NCBI GenBank assembly: GCA_018402665.1 | Contig: JAGYIN010000001.1 | Coordinates: 248,001-312,000 of the forward strand | Direction: 5' to 3' | Length of the DNA stretch: 64,000 nucleotides | Source of the DNA: Schleiferiaceae bacterium | GTDB taxonomy: Bacteria; Bacteroidota; Bacteroidia; Flavobacteriales; Schleiferiaceae | Shown: one piece after another, positions 49,963 through 60,070 of the stretch | Layout: each line of letters starts with the position of its first letter | Position numbering within the stretch: the first letter of the stretch is position 1 | Translations under genes and position numbers: made by a program | The notes under the pieces: model-generated | Database searches by the model: none | Seen by the model: the letters and a program-made list of their open reading frames with translations, nothing else | Told to the model about the DNA's origin: nothing

Positions 49963-51033
49963 ATGATGTCCATTGACAAGATTAGAGAGTTGCTAGGCGA
50001 TCAAGCTGATGCTTTGTTGAACCACACTTCTACGGCAATCACCAAAGACTCTTTGGCGATTTTACCTTCTGGCAACTTTGTCACGGAATCTTTCACAGAA
50101 TCTAACCGCAGTATTCAAGTTATGAACTCACTTCAGCGCCTTTACGGAACTGGACGTTTGGCGAACACTGGATACTTAAGCATACTTCCCATTGACCAGG
50201 GAATCGAACACAGCGCGGGTGCTTCATTTGCACCGAACCCTATGTTCTTCGACCCTGAAAACATCGTTAAGATGGCGATTGACGCGGAATGTAATGCGGT
50301 AGCTTCTACGTACGGTGTATTGGCCACTGTGGCACGTAAGTACGCGCACAAAATTCCTTTTGTAGTGAAAATCAATCACAACGAATACCTTTCGTATCCA
50401 AACACTTTCCTTCAAAGCCCTTACGGTTCTGTAGATGAAGCTTGGAACATGGGTGCTTGTGCAGTTGGAGCGACCATTTACTTTGGTCACGAACAAAGCC
50501 GCGAAATGATTGAGCAAGTTGCAGCTGCATTCGAACGTGCACACGAATTAGGTATGGCAACCATCCTATGGTGTTACACGCGTAATGACGCATTTAAGGT
50601 AGACGGTGTAGATTACCATACTTCTGCAGATTTATCTTCTCAAGCGATTCACTTGGGTGTAACCATCCAAGCCGATATCATCAAGCAAAAGCTTCCTACC
50701 AACAATGGTGGATACAACGCTACGGGTCACGGTAAAACGCATCCTAAAGTGTATTCTGAGTTGACTACAGATAACCCGATTGATTTAACGCGTTACCAAG
50801 TATTAAACAGCTACAATGGTCGCATTGGTGTGATCAACTCTGGTGGTGCTTCAACCGGTAATGATGCCAACGATTTGAGCGAAGCGGTATTGACTGCAGT
50901 AGTCAACAAACGTGCAGGTGGTCAAGGTCTTATTTTAGGTCGTAAAGCATTCCAAAAAGAATACAAAGACGGTATCGCTTTACTTCACGCTGTACAGGAC
51001 GTTTACCTGAATGACGATATTACCATCGCATAA
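49963..51033 (+). CDS. fbaB: Class I fructose-bisphosphate aldolase (FbaB-like)
   Basis: [61 protein letters not shown]. Confidence 0.92.
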   Translation: MMSIDKIRELLGDQADALLNHTSTAITKDSLAILPSGNFVTESFTESNRSIQVMNSLQRLYGTGRLANTGYLSILPIDQGIEHSAGASFAPNPMFFDPENIVKMAIDAECNAVASTYGVLATVARKYAHKIPFVVKINHNEYLSYPNTFLQSPYGSVDEAWNMGACAVGATIYFGHEQSREMIEQVAAAFERAHELGMATILWCYTRNDAFKVDGVDYHTSADLSSQAIHLGVTIQADIIKQKLPTNNGGYNATGHGKTHPKVYSELTTDNPIDLTRYQVLNSYNGRIGVINSGGASTGNDANDLSEAVLTAVVNKRAGGQGLILGRKAFQKEYKDGIALLHAVQDVYLNDDITIA

Positions 51034-51055
51034 GGCGAGAATATAATTTCAAAGC

Positions 51056-51091
51056 AAAAGGGCGCTCTTCTTACCGATGAGCGCCCTTTTT
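51056..51091 (+). terminator. Rho-independent terminator
   Basis: AAAAGGGCGCTC-N11-GAGCGCCCTTTTT. Confidence 0.85.
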
Positions 51092-51134
51092 AGCTACTTT
51101 AGCACCCTACAAACTGCACAGAGGAACAAAAACT

Positions 51135-51980
51135 ATGGGTTGGTTTAAAAGAACTGAGGTGGGTATTACCACCGAAACCAAAGACAAAAAGGAGACCCCT
51201 GACGGGCTTTGGCACAAATGTCCAAAATGTAAAGTAATCGTTAGCGTGGACGACCACGAAGCGGAACTATGGACGTGCGGAAACTGTGGTCACCATGACC
51301 GCATTAATGCCAAGGAATATTTTAAAATTCTCTTTGACAAAGGACTCTTTACTGAGCTTGACGCAAAAATGGAAAGTAAAGATCCATTGAAGTTTGAGGA
51401 TACTAAGCCCTATGTGGATCGCCTGAAAGCGGGTCAAAAGAAGTCAGGGCTGAAAGACGCCATTACCACAGGCTATGGTGAAATGAACGGTAGACCCATT
51501 GTAGTTGCGTGTATGAATTTCAATTTTATCGGCGGTTCCATGGGATCTGTTGTAGGAGAGAAAATCGCACGGGCCATGGACAAGAGTTTAGAAACCGGTG
51601 CCCCATTCATCATGATTTCAAAATCTGGTGGAGCACGTATGATGGAGGCTGCCTACTCTTTGATGCAGATGGCAAAAACATCAGCGAAGATTGCACTGCT
51701 TGACGACAAAAAGATCCCCTATATTTCCTTCTTAACGGATCCTACCACCGGAGGTGTTACTGCTTCCTATGCAATGCTCGGTGATATTAATATCGCTGAA
51801 CCTAATGCGCTTATTGGGTTTGCAGGTCCTCGAGTGGTTAAGGAAACCATCGGTAAAGATCTTCCTGAAGGATTCCAGCGTTCTGAATTCCTTCTAGAGC
51901 ACGGCTTCCTCGATTTTATCGTCGAGCGCAAGTCACTGAAAATAAAATTGACACAGTACCTAGATATGGTCATGGGATAA
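51135..51980 (+). CDS. accD: Acetyl-CoA carboxylase carboxyltransferase subunit beta
   Basis: Zinc finger [61 protein letters not shown]. Confidence 0.97.
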   Translation: MGWFKRTEVGITTETKDKKETPDGLWHKCPKCKVIVSVDDHEAELWTCGNCGHHDRINAKEYFKILFDKGLFTELDAKMESKDPLKFEDTKPYVDRLKAGQKKSGLKDAITTGYGEMNGRPIVVACMNFNFIGGSMGSVVGEKIARAMDKSLETGAPFIMISKSGGARMMEAAYSLMQMAKTSAKIALLDDKKIPYISFLTDPTTGGVTASYAMLGDINIAEPNALIGFAGPRVVKETIGKDLPEGFQRSEFLLEHGFLDFIVERKSLKIKLTQYLDMVMG

Positions 51981-52002
51981 CCAAATGCCCCGCAGGTAAA
52001 AG

Positions 52003-52033
52003 AAAAGCCCCGAGCAGTGCTCGGGGCTTTTTT
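52003..52033. terminator. Bidirectional terminator
   Basis: AAAAGCCCCGAGCAGTGCTCGGGGCTTTTTT. Confidence 0.88.
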
Positions 52034-52035
52034 CG

Positions 52036-53328
52036 TTATTCCTCTTCCCATTGTATCCGCCGGGAAATAAACATGATTCCGGCAAGTATCACAAACAATC
52101 CCAAGCTTCCTGCGAGCAAGGCAAAGTCTTTTAACTGGATAAGAATAAAGATAAAGCTGTATAGTAGGGTCAACGTGGCCGCGACATACGCGGCAAGTTT
52201 TGTACTGCCCAAAACACTTCTAGCGTAGAAGAATTCCATGAGAACAGTCATAAGCGCTGCCACTAGGTAGGCGGCATTAAAACCGATGTGCTCTGAAAAA
52301 GACAAAAGCAAGGTGTAGAATAATACCAAAGCCAGTCCCACGAGTACATATTGCAATGCATTCACCTTAGCTCCCTTGATGAGTTCAGAGAAATAGAACA
52401 CCATAAAGGTGAGTACAATGATTAAAATGGCATATTTCGCTACACGAGTGGATTTACTGTAATTGTCTACAGTCTTAATAAATTCCGTTCCGAAGAAATC
52501 ATTTACAGGCGTATATTTCTTACCCACCCAGGATTGCGGGTAGTTTCTATTGAGATGACTGACCTCCCAATGCGCGGAAAAACCCTCAGCAGTTGGTTCA
52601 TATTTTGTAGTTGCAAAACTGCCTTCAAAGTTGGGTTCCGCCCATGGACTGACCATACTAAAGGTTGTTTGCTTCCCCAAAGGCACCACCGAAAAGCGGC
52701 GACTGCCTCGTAAGGTGGTCGAAAATTTGAATCGAAGTTCCTCCTGGCTTTCAATAGCGACTGGGCTATGAACGCCGCTCCAATAAATATCATTGGTAAC
52801 TAAGCCTGAACTTAGTGGTAGGGATGCCTCGTTCCACTCAAAATCAAAAGCGCCTTCTACACCTCTTAAGTCCGAAATCCCTACGTTGAGTGTTACCTTA
52901 TCCCAATGGATATATTTCGGGTCTACTCCTGCTTTGGTCCAGTCGGGCAACTTAAATTCACCCTGCATATTCGCTTCACCGCGGTAAACCACGGCCTCAT
53001 AGATGCCTAATTTTCTGGTTTCTGGCTGAACATCTACCGCGCCATTCAAAAACTCAGGCAATACATATAAATAGTTTCGGGCATAGCTTATTTCTTCTGT
53101 TCCATCAGAATTCGTGACTGTATAGGGGGCATCAAAAGGTACCGTTAGATAGGGACCTACGAGCATCTGCTCCCCGCCCCAAACACTGGTCATTTCATTG
53201 ATTGCATTTTCTTGCGTGTATTCACGTTCACGAATGAGGTTCTGGATTAGACCGGCAGGTATGAGCAACAGCAAAGCCAATACCGCTACCGATAACATTT
53301 TAAACATTGGTTTTTGAATGAGTTTCAT
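52036..53328 (-). CDS. creD: Cell envelope integrity protein CreD
   Basis: LLLIPAGLIQNLIREREYTQENAINEMTSVWGGEQMLVGPYLTVPF; SELIKGAKVNALQYVLVGLALVLFYTLLLSFSEHIGFNAAYL. Confidence 0.93.
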   Translation of the reverse strand: MKLIQKPMFKMLSVAVLALLLLIPAGLIQNLIREREYTQENAINEMTSVWGGEQMLVGPYLTVPFDAPYTVTNSDGTEEISYARNYLYVLPEFLNGAVDVQPETRKLGIYEAVVYRGEANMQGEFKLPDWTKAGVDPKYIHWDKVTLNVGISDLRGVEGAFDFEWNEASLPLSSGLVTNDIYWSGVHSPVAIESQEELRFKFSTTLRGSRRFSVVPLGKQTTFSMVSPWAEPNFEGSFATTKYEPTAEGFSAHWEVSHLNRNYPQSWVGKKYTPVNDFFGTEFIKTVDNYSKSTRVAKYAILIIVLTFMVFYFSELIKGAKVNALQYVLVGLALVLFYTLLLSFSEHIGFNAAYLVAALMTVLMEFFYARSVLGSTKLAAYVAATLTLLYSFIFILIQLKDFALLAGSLGLFVILAGIMFISRRIQWEEE

Positions 53329-53406
53329 AGGATTATTGATTAATTGAGTTTGAAACGCCCATAGCGGTAAATGAAGTACGCAGGAATAGCCAATAATTTG
53401 TTAAAG

Positions 53407-53436
53407 AAAAAAGCCAGGAGCAGTGCTTCTGGCTTT
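53407..53436 (-). terminator. Terminator downstream of M1 peptidase gene
   Basis: AGCCAGGAG-CAGTG-CTTCTGGCT with T6 on minus side. Confidence 0.75.
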
Positions 53437-53465
53437 TCTATTCATTCTGCAATTAACGGTGACGT

Positions 53466-55799
53466 CTATTCCGATTGAACGCGCGCTTCACGCATTGGAT
53501 TTGAACGACCGTTGCGTTCCCAACGACTGGTTGCTCCTCGGGAATACACATCGAACTTGTTTGGTTCTTGCATTGCAGGCCAGTAGTTATCGCTGCGGTC
53601 CGTATCTGCCATCTCCAAGAATGGATCTAGAGTGATCTGGACGACAGGCTGCGTAAAATTGAACCACTTCGTGAATTCATCTTCATTCTTAAGCCAAACC
53701 TCAGCAGGAATCCGCTTGACTTCTTCTGTACCGTCTTCCAATGTGAAACGCAAGACTAAAGGCATGATGAGCCCACCTTGATTTTCAAAAGTCACTCCAT
53801 AAAAATGATACCCTGCATCGAGTAAAGCGGCTTCCTGCTCGCTCAAGCCCGCACGGTAACGATCGTAAGCTTCTCTATCTGCAGCAGATACTTCAAACGG
53901 GTTATAGCTATTATAAAAATCGCGCGTTGCAGGTACTTCGTCAACCATCGTGCGAATGACTTCATTTCTAGCACGTCCAACGTGATCATTTGCTTTGCGG
54001 TCTTTTTCCGCTTCAAAGGGTTTCTCTACATCCGGATTCTGCGTAGACATCTGGTACCATTGGACATCCGTGAGGGCAATATCTACATGATCTGTAGTAT
54101 AGAACCAACCGCGCCAGAACCAATCTAGATCTACACCAGATGCATCTTCCATAGTACGGAAAAGATCTGCTGGAGTTGGATGTTTGAACGCCCATCTACG
54201 GCTGTACTCTTTAAATGCGTAATCGAACAATTCACGACCCATCACTGTCTCGCGCAAAATATTCAGCGCTGTAGCAGGTTTACCATAGGCATTGTTGCCG
54301 AACTGAAGAATGGATTCAGAATTGGTCATAATGGGCACAATCTGTTCTTTAGGTCCACTCATATACGGAACAATTTTATCCGCAGGTCCACGACGCGATG
54401 GGTAATCATGATCCCACTCCTGCTCCGTCAGGTATTGAACGAAAGTATTTAAACCTTCATCCATCCAAGTCCACTGGCGCTCGTCCGAATTAATAATCAT
54501 TGGAAAGAAATTATGACCTACTTCATGTATGATCACGCCAATCATTCCGTATTTCGTTCCCTCACTATACGTGCCGTCTGCCTCTGGGCGACCCCCGTTG
54601 AAACAAATCATAGGGTACTCCATTCCAATCCATTTTGTGTGCACAGATATGGCCTTGTGGTAAGGATAGTCGATGGTAAACTTTGAATATACCTTTAGCG
54701 TATGCGCCACAACGCGCGTGGAATATTGCTCCCACAAAGGATTCCCCTCTTTAGGATAGTAACTCATCGCCATAGTCGTTTTACCGCCTATATCTACTGC
54801 CTGGGCATCCCAAATGAATTTACGCGATGTTGCAAAGGCAAAATCGCGGACATTTTCAGCTTCGAAAGTCCATGTTTTGGTGCTGGTCGCTTTATTCTTT
54901 TCAGCAGCTTCAGCCTCCTCTTGTGTCACAATAATCACTGGATCATCGAAGCTTTTTTCTGCTTTTGCTAAACGCGCGCGTTGCTTCGATGTCAATATTC
55001 GCGACGCATTCGTCAATTCTCCCGTAGAAGCGACAATATGATCTGAAGGGACTGTAATGTTCACCTTGTAGTCGCCGAAGGGTAATGTGAATTCACCTTG
55101 ACCTAAAAATTGTTTATTCTGCCAACCCTCAACATCGTTGTATACGGCCATGCGTGGGAAAAACTGGGCGATGGTGTAGAGGTAGTTATCTTCCCCTTCG
55201 AAATATTCATAGCCGGAACGACCTCCAATATCCATGCGGTCGTTAATGTTGAACCACCATTTGATTTTAAAACTGAATTTTTGCCCTTGACGTAATGGCG
55301 TCGGAAGATCCACACGCATCATCGTGTTGTTCACCGTATAAGGCAAATTCGCACCCGAGACGGTTTGTACGTAGGCCAATTTAAACCCACCATCAAAATC
55401 GTAAAACTGACTGTTCTTGAGTTGGTTGAACGCTGTTTGAGGAGTACCGCCGCGTTCGTTGAAGATGCCGCCGGTTTGAATTTGCTGGGTCATGCTGTGC
55501 TGTGCGCGCATGTTTTGATCCAATTGGACCCACAAATAACGCAGTTCATCAGGACTATTGTTGGTATACGTTATCGTCTCTTCCCCATAAATACGTTGGG
55601 TTTCATCGTCCAAAGTAATGGACATATCATAGTCCGCACGTTGCTGATAGTATTCGTGACCAGGAGCGCCAGAGGCCGTTCTGTACACGTTTGGGGTGGG
55701 AAGTTCCTGTCCCAATTGACGAAACTTTGAGGTGTTCACATTTTGCGCATTTAACGCAAACGCTGCAAGTGCCAAAAGGCTGAGGGCTAATTTTCTCAT
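53466..55799 (-). CDS. M1-family (gluzincin) metallopeptidase
   Basis: MIGVIIHEVGHNFFPMIINSDERQWTWMDEGLNTFVQYL (HExxH-x18-E); signal peptide. Confidence 0.94.
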   Translation of the reverse strand: MRKLALSLLALAAFALNAQNVNTSKFRQLGQELPTPNVYRTASGAPGHEYYQQRADYDMSITLDDETQRIYGEETITYTNNSPDELRYLWVQLDQNMRAQHSMTQQIQTGGIFNERGGTPQTAFNQLKNSQFYDFDGGFKLAYVQTVSGANLPYTVNNTMMRVDLPTPLRQGQKFSFKIKWWFNINDRMDIGGRSGYEYFEGEDNYLYTIAQFFPRMAVYNDVEGWQNKQFLGQGEFTLPFGDYKVNITVPSDHIVASTGELTNASRILTSKQRARLAKAEKSFDDPVIIVTQEEAEAAEKNKATSTKTWTFEAENVRDFAFATSRKFIWDAQAVDIGGKTTMAMSYYPKEGNPLWEQYSTRVVAHTLKVYSKFTIDYPYHKAISVHTKWIGMEYPMICFNGGRPEADGTYSEGTKYGMIGVIIHEVGHNFFPMIINSDERQWTWMDEGLNTFVQYLTEQEWDHDYPSRRGPADKIVPYMSGPKEQIVPIMTNSESILQFGNNAYGKPATALNILRETVMGRELFDYAFKEYSRRWAFKHPTPADLFRTMEDASGVDLDWFWRGWFYTTDHVDIALTDVQWYQMSTQNPDVEKPFEAEKDRKANDHVGRARNEVIRTMVDEVPATRDFYNSYNPFEVSAADREAYDRYRAGLSEQEAALLDAGYHFYGVTFENQGGLIMPLVLRFTLEDGTEEVKRIPAEVWLKNEDEFTKWFNFTQPVVQITLDPFLEMADTDRSDNYWPAMQEPNKFDVYSRGATSRWERNGRSNPMREARVQSE

Positions 55800-55811
55800 G
55801 TGTAGGGTATG

Positions 55812-56375
55812 TTAAGCGCCAAAAACTTCTGGAAGTCGGTTCAAAATCATTTGAACACTAAGAGTTAAAACAACTCCAGAAAGCAGCCAACGATACACAC
55901 CGCTACGGCCACCAAATTTTTGGAAAATCGAATATACAAAAAGCAAACAGAGTACCACGGCTATTTGACCGGCCTCAATGCCTGCATTGAAAGGAAGCCA
56001 TGCCCACCAAAAGGACTCGCTCTGCGCGATGAATGAATAATAGGAGCCAAATCCAAAACCGTGAATTAAACCAAAAAATCCCGCCAGCCAGATCCCATGC
56101 GCCATGACTTTAAATCCAGTAACTAAGTGAACAAGCACTGTGAGCGCTATAGTCACTGCTATGGCCAACTCCACCCAAGCAGCCGGTAAAGTGATCCAGC
56201 CTAAGGCGGAAATGGCAAGGGAAATACTGTGTCCCACTGTAAATGCCGTAATCCATTTTAAAGTAGGCTTCCACAATGAAAAACTTAAGGGCAAAGTGAG
56301 CGCGAGCAAAAACAACATGTGGTCGTAGCCCTGTAGATCCGTTATATGGCGAATGCCTAAATTAAAGTAGAACAT
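55812..56375 (-). CDS. HupE/UreJ-family membrane protein
   Basis: GIRHITDLQGYDHMLFLLALTLP, WITAFTVGHSISLAISALG, ELAIAVTIAL, GLIHGFGFG. Confidence 0.9.
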   Translation of the reverse strand: MFYFNLGIRHITDLQGYDHMLFLLALTLPLSFSLWKPTLKWITAFTVGHSISLAISALGWITLPAAWVELAIAVTIALTVLVHLVTGFKVMAHGIWLAGFFGLIHGFGFGSYYSFIAQSESFWWAWLPFNAGIEAGQIAVVLCLLFVYSIFQKFGGRSGVYRWLLSGVVLTLSVQMILNRLPEVFGA

Positions 56376-56908
56376 TAAAAATCGAATGTCAAAGTATAAT
56401 TGTTTCCTTCCCTACAACTGTTGGTTTTCTGATCACCATCATAATGGAAAAGAACAATATTTTCTTGTGTGGGGTAGATATCTGCTAAAAATTCATTGCG
56501 CACCAGCCAATCTCCAGATAACGCTTCCAATGATTTCTCACCGTAATCCGCGACAAACAGAAGGTACAGTTCATCGGGTCCATTCGCTGTGGTATAAAAA
56601 GTAATGGGCAGTTTTTCACCATTCAAGGAAATTTGGAGACGCGATTCTATATAGCTGGCGTGCAGGTCAAATTGTGCCGCAGAATCTAACGAAATATAGC
56701 GCTGTACTTTTTCCTGAAGAAGTGCATTCATCGCCCGCTCCCAATCGTCAGGAAAAGTTTTTATCACACCCGTGAGAACGCCCTTGTTTGTATCAACATT
56801 CAAATCCATGACGCTCACATAGAAGTCATGTCTTACCTTAGTAGGACTTGTGGGGGTTGGCGACAACGCACCTAACCATAGGGAAACAAAAACTAACACT
56901 ACTTTCAT
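56375..56908 (-). CDS. DUF6702-like protein
   Basis: RHDFYVSVMDLNVDTNKGVLTGVIKTFPDDWERAMNALL; 1-nt overlap with the HupE gene. Confidence 0.7.
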   Translation of the reverse strand: MKVVLVFVSLWLGALSPTPTSPTKVRHDFYVSVMDLNVDTNKGVLTGVIKTFPDDWERAMNALLQEKVQRYISLDSAAQFDLHASYIESRLQISLNGEKLPITFYTTANGPDELYLLFVADYGEKSLEALSGDWLVRNEFLADIYPTQENIVLFHYDGDQKTNSCREGNNYTLTFDF

Positions 56909-56912
56909 ACGC

Positions 56913-58205
56913 GTGAAAATAAAGCATTTTTCAACCCTAACCGTGCTTCTGTTCGGGCTATTTCTGCCAACTGTTGGCCTCGCTCAAGCCGTGCTTATCC
57001 ATGAAGGTCCCGCCTACCAAACGGGCATCTGCGAACCAAGCATATCTGTAGACCCAACGAATACCCAAAATATATATGCCGCATCGGTATTAAATAATTT
57101 CTACCAAAGTACGGACGGTGGATTGCATTGGACTCAAGAAGCTATTTCAAGTCCTTACGGCGTTTGGGGCGATCCGTGTTTGGTGACCGATTTTAAAGGG
57201 CGCACCTATTTTTTCCACCTCAGCGACCCCGAAGGCACGAATTGGAATAGTGATCAGATACTGGACCGAATGGTCTGCCAGACAAAAGATGGCCCCAACG
57301 ACACCTTCAATGACGGCAGTTTTACTGCAGTAAATGGAAAAAAACATGATAAAGAATGGACTGCCGTAAATCCGAAAAACGGGGCCATCGCATTGAGTTG
57401 GACCCAATTCGATCGCTACGGCACAGAAGATCCAGAATGCCACTCCCGCATCTTATTTAGTGAGAGTCGAAATCAGGGCGAAAGCTGGTCTACTCCGGTA
57501 GAGATTTCCTCCTTTTTAGGCAATTGTATTGACGATGACGGGACCGCTGAGGGTGCTGTACCCGCATACGGGACCAAAAATGAAGTCTATGTAGGCTGGG
57601 CGCTTGATCAAAGCATTTGGATGAGTATTAAGAACGGTAAGCGCTGGGAAACTCGGCCCATAGCTCGACAAGAAGCAGGGTGGACACAGAGTTATGCTGG
57701 ATTTGACCGTTGCAACGGCATGCCTGTAACCGTTGTGGACCATTGTAAAGACAGTCCCTATTATGGCCGCGTTTATGTGTGCTGGGGCGACCAAAACAAG
57801 AAATTTGGAGGTGAAATTTACTTTGCCTTTAGTGATGATCGCGGTAAAAACTGGTCGGAGCCCCAACGTATTTCTCAAGGAGGAAAAAGCGACCAATTCC
57901 TTCCATGGCTTACAATTGACCCAACAACCGGTGCACTCTTCGCCGTATATTATGACCGCCGCGATACCCAATCTCCAACCGAAACAAACACCTATTTGGC
58001 ACAAAGTACAGACGGCGGGACGCATTGGAGTGAATTCAAAATCAATAACGCACCGTTCTACCCTTCTGACGAAGTTTTTATGGGAGATTACAACCACATC
58101 AGCGCACACGGCGGCATCGTCCGTCCCATCTGGACTGAATTGCGAGACGGTAAAAAATCGATTTGGACCTATCCCCTTGACGTTAAATTTAGCATACATC
58201 AATAA
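56913..58205 (+). CDS. Secreted BNR-repeat/sialidase-like beta-propeller protein
   Basis: Repeated STDGGLHW, SRNQGESW, SDDRGKNW, STDGGTHW Asp-box motifs; GTG start gives signal peptide KHFSTLTVLLFGLFLPTVGLAQ. Confidence 0.82.
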   Translation: MKIKHFSTLTVLLFGLFLPTVGLAQAVLIHEGPAYQTGICEPSISVDPTNTQNIYAASVLNNFYQSTDGGLHWTQEAISSPYGVWGDPCLVTDFKGRTYFFHLSDPEGTNWNSDQILDRMVCQTKDGPNDTFNDGSFTAVNGKKHDKEWTAVNPKNGAIALSWTQFDRYGTEDPECHSRILFSESRNQGESWSTPVEISSFLGNCIDDDGTAEGAVPAYGTKNEVYVGWALDQSIWMSIKNGKRWETRPIARQEAGWTQSYAGFDRCNGMPVTVVDHCKDSPYYGRVYVCWGDQNKKFGGEIYFAFSDDRGKNWSEPQRISQGGKSDQFLPWLTIDPTTGALFAVYYDRRDTQSPTETNTYLAQSTDGGTHWSEFKINNAPFYPSDEVFMGDYNHISAHGGIVRPIWTELRDGKKSIWTYPLDVKFSIHQ

Positions 58206-58903
58206 TGAACCTACTCATCGTAAGTACCTCGACCATTTACGGCAAACCCTACCTCAGTTACCTCAAAGAAGAGTGTGCTGATTTCTTTAGCAACGCACCA
58301 AAAATCCTTTTCATTCCTTTTGCCCGACCGGGCGGTATGACCCACGAAGCCTATACAGCAAAGGCCAAAGAAGTTTTTGCCTCATGGGGTTTTGAAATGC
58401 GCGGTGCGCATGAGTTTACCGATGCGCAGGAAGGTTGCCGTTGGGCCGATGGCTTTTTCACAGGTGGCGGAAATACTTTTGTTTTAGCCAAAACGCTCCA
58501 CGAGAGCGGCTATTTCGAAGCCATAGATTCAGCAGTTCGCGCAGGTAAGCCCTATATGGGCACCTCAGCCGGCGCGAATTTAGCCGGTATTAGCATTTGT
58601 ACGACCAACGATATGCCCATCGTCTACCCGCCTAGTTTTGAGGCATGGGGCTGGGTGCCATTCAACATCAATGCCCATTATCTAGATCCAGTTGAAGGAA
58701 GCACTCATATGGGGGAAACGCGCGAAACAAGAATTAAAGAATTCCACGAATTCAATGATCAACCTGTATATGGCCTTCGCGAGGGTTCTTGGATTCGTGT
58801 GCACGAAGGCGCTATGGTTTTGAAAGGAGGGCATAGTGCACGTTGGTTCCAAAAAGGTAAAGATCCAACAGATTCATTTAATATATCATGTGATTCATTT
58901 TAA
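58205..58903 (+). CDS. pepE: Dipeptidase E (peptidase S51)
   Basis: MNLLIVSTSTIYGKPYL, GGGNTFVLAKTL, YMGTSAGANLAG nucleophile serine, FNINAHYLDP. Confidence 0.95.
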   Translation: MNLLIVSTSTIYGKPYLSYLKEECADFFSNAPKILFIPFARPGGMTHEAYTAKAKEVFASWGFEMRGAHEFTDAQEGCRWADGFFTGGGNTFVLAKTLHESGYFEAIDSAVRAGKPYMGTSAGANLAGISICTTNDMPIVYPPSFEAWGWVPFNINAHYLDPVEGSTHMGETRETRIKEFHEFNDQPVYGLREGSWIRVHEGAMVLKGGHSARWFQKGKDPTDSFNISCDSF

Positions 58904-58959
58904 ACATTAAGTAATTCCTATATATTATATTTAATGCGTTCTAAAACAAATAATTACCC

Positions 58960-59979
58960 ATGAAAAAGAACTTAGCCTTGGTCGCAATAGTTGCGGCGAT
59001 GAATTCCTATGCACAAGGTACCTGGGCACCTTATGTATCCGTTGAAGAAAACATTCACTTTTCAGACGTAAGTCCTTCTTACAACTATTTAAATTTAAGC
59101 GTTCCCGCCGCAAACAGTGGTATTCGCGTTGGAGCACACTACGTGCATGACAATCAACTTTCAGCTGAGCTTACCTTAGGTGTCGTAGGAATAGGAACTC
59201 CTGGTTCATTTTCAAGTAAAATTGTTCCTGTGGAAGTTGTAGGTCATTACAACGTTATAGATGGAATAGAATTGCCAATTATTTCAAAATTCAATCTCGA
59301 CCTAGGGGTAGGCTCTGGATTGGCAGAATCCAGTAATGGCAACTTTGGTTTCTCAGAGCATATAGTATCAGGAGCGTCCATGGAATTACCCGATGTCGTA
59401 CCCTTCGGAACGTTAGTTATGGGTATCCGATACACTTCTTTCATCGATGATTACATTGACGGCACTGTAGTAAGCGGTTCCTCAAAGGACGGGGTCTTAC
59501 GTTTCTACACAGCAGTGCGCCTGGACGGGGCGTCTAAAAAATTAACAACGGCACTAAAAGAGGCTGAGGCGACCGCTGATAGATTACAATCAAACCTCGC
59601 TAATAAGGAACTATCAAGCGCAGAGGAAATAAAAAAAGCCGAAAAAGAAATTGAAACGCTAAAGTCGGAAAAGACTGCTCTTAGCGACGAATTAGATGCT
59701 TTAAAGACCAGTCAGGCTGAGCAAATAGAAAACGTTCAAGACGAAAGCCACACAACAATAACCAAAGTACAATACCAAATTGTAATTGGTTCATTCCCGT
59801 CCCAAGAGATGGCCGAAAGCTATGCGTCCACTATTGAATTAAAGACGAGCATTTCAAACGTTAGTGAACTCAATACTTATAGAGTTGTACTTAGTCAACA
59901 TGATGATATCAGCAGTGCACTTGCAGCGCTTGAAAAAGCACGAGAAATTACACCTCGAGCTTGGATTGCAGTAAAATAA
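58960..59979 (+). CDS. Outer-membrane-barrel-like protein with coiled coil and C-terminal SPOR domain
   Basis: Signal peptide; aromatic-alternating barrel-like N-half; KEAEATADRLQSNLA...KSEKTALSDELDAL coiled coil; YQIVIGSFPSQEMAESYAS... SPOR-like. Confidence 0.72.
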   Translation: MKKNLALVAIVAAMNSYAQGTWAPYVSVEENIHFSDVSPSYNYLNLSVPAANSGIRVGAHYVHDNQLSAELTLGVVGIGTPGSFSSKIVPVEVVGHYNVIDGIELPIISKFNLDLGVGSGLAESSNGNFGFSEHIVSGASMELPDVVPFGTLVMGIRYTSFIDDYIDGTVVSGSSKDGVLRFYTAVRLDGASKKLTTALKEAEATADRLQSNLANKELSSAEEIKKAEKEIETLKSEKTALSDELDALKTSQAEQIENVQDESHTTITKVQYQIVIGSFPSQEMAESYASTIELKTSISNVSELNTYRVVLSQHDDISSALAALEKAREITPRAWIAVK

Positions 59980-60001
59980 ATAGTATGCATTTCGATACGC
60001 T

Positions 60002-60031
60002 AAGACCCGCCCAAAAGGCGGGTCTTTTTTT
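60002..60031 (+). terminator. Rho-independent terminator
   Basis: AAGACCCGCC-CAAAA-GGCGGGTCTTTTTTT. Confidence 0.88.
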
Positions 60032-60045
60032 GGGTGAATAATCCT

Positions 60046-60053
60046 TAATTTTG
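60046..60053 (+). promoter_or_regulatory. -7 promoter element for gpmI operon
   Basis: TAATTTTG 17 nt upstream of ATG 60071. Confidence 0.4.
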
Positions 60054-60070
60054 TGGCTCCAAAAGACACT

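Noticed and set aside
57516-58202. 228-aa minus ORF opposite the BNR propeller gene
   Set aside because: The plus frame has a signal peptide and repeated Asp-box motifs; the minus frame shows no recognisable domain.
56913-58205. Type IX secretion cargo signal on the propeller protein
   Set aside because: The C-terminus (IWTYPLDVKFSIHQ) does not resemble a T9SS C-terminal domain, despite porT elsewhere in the window.
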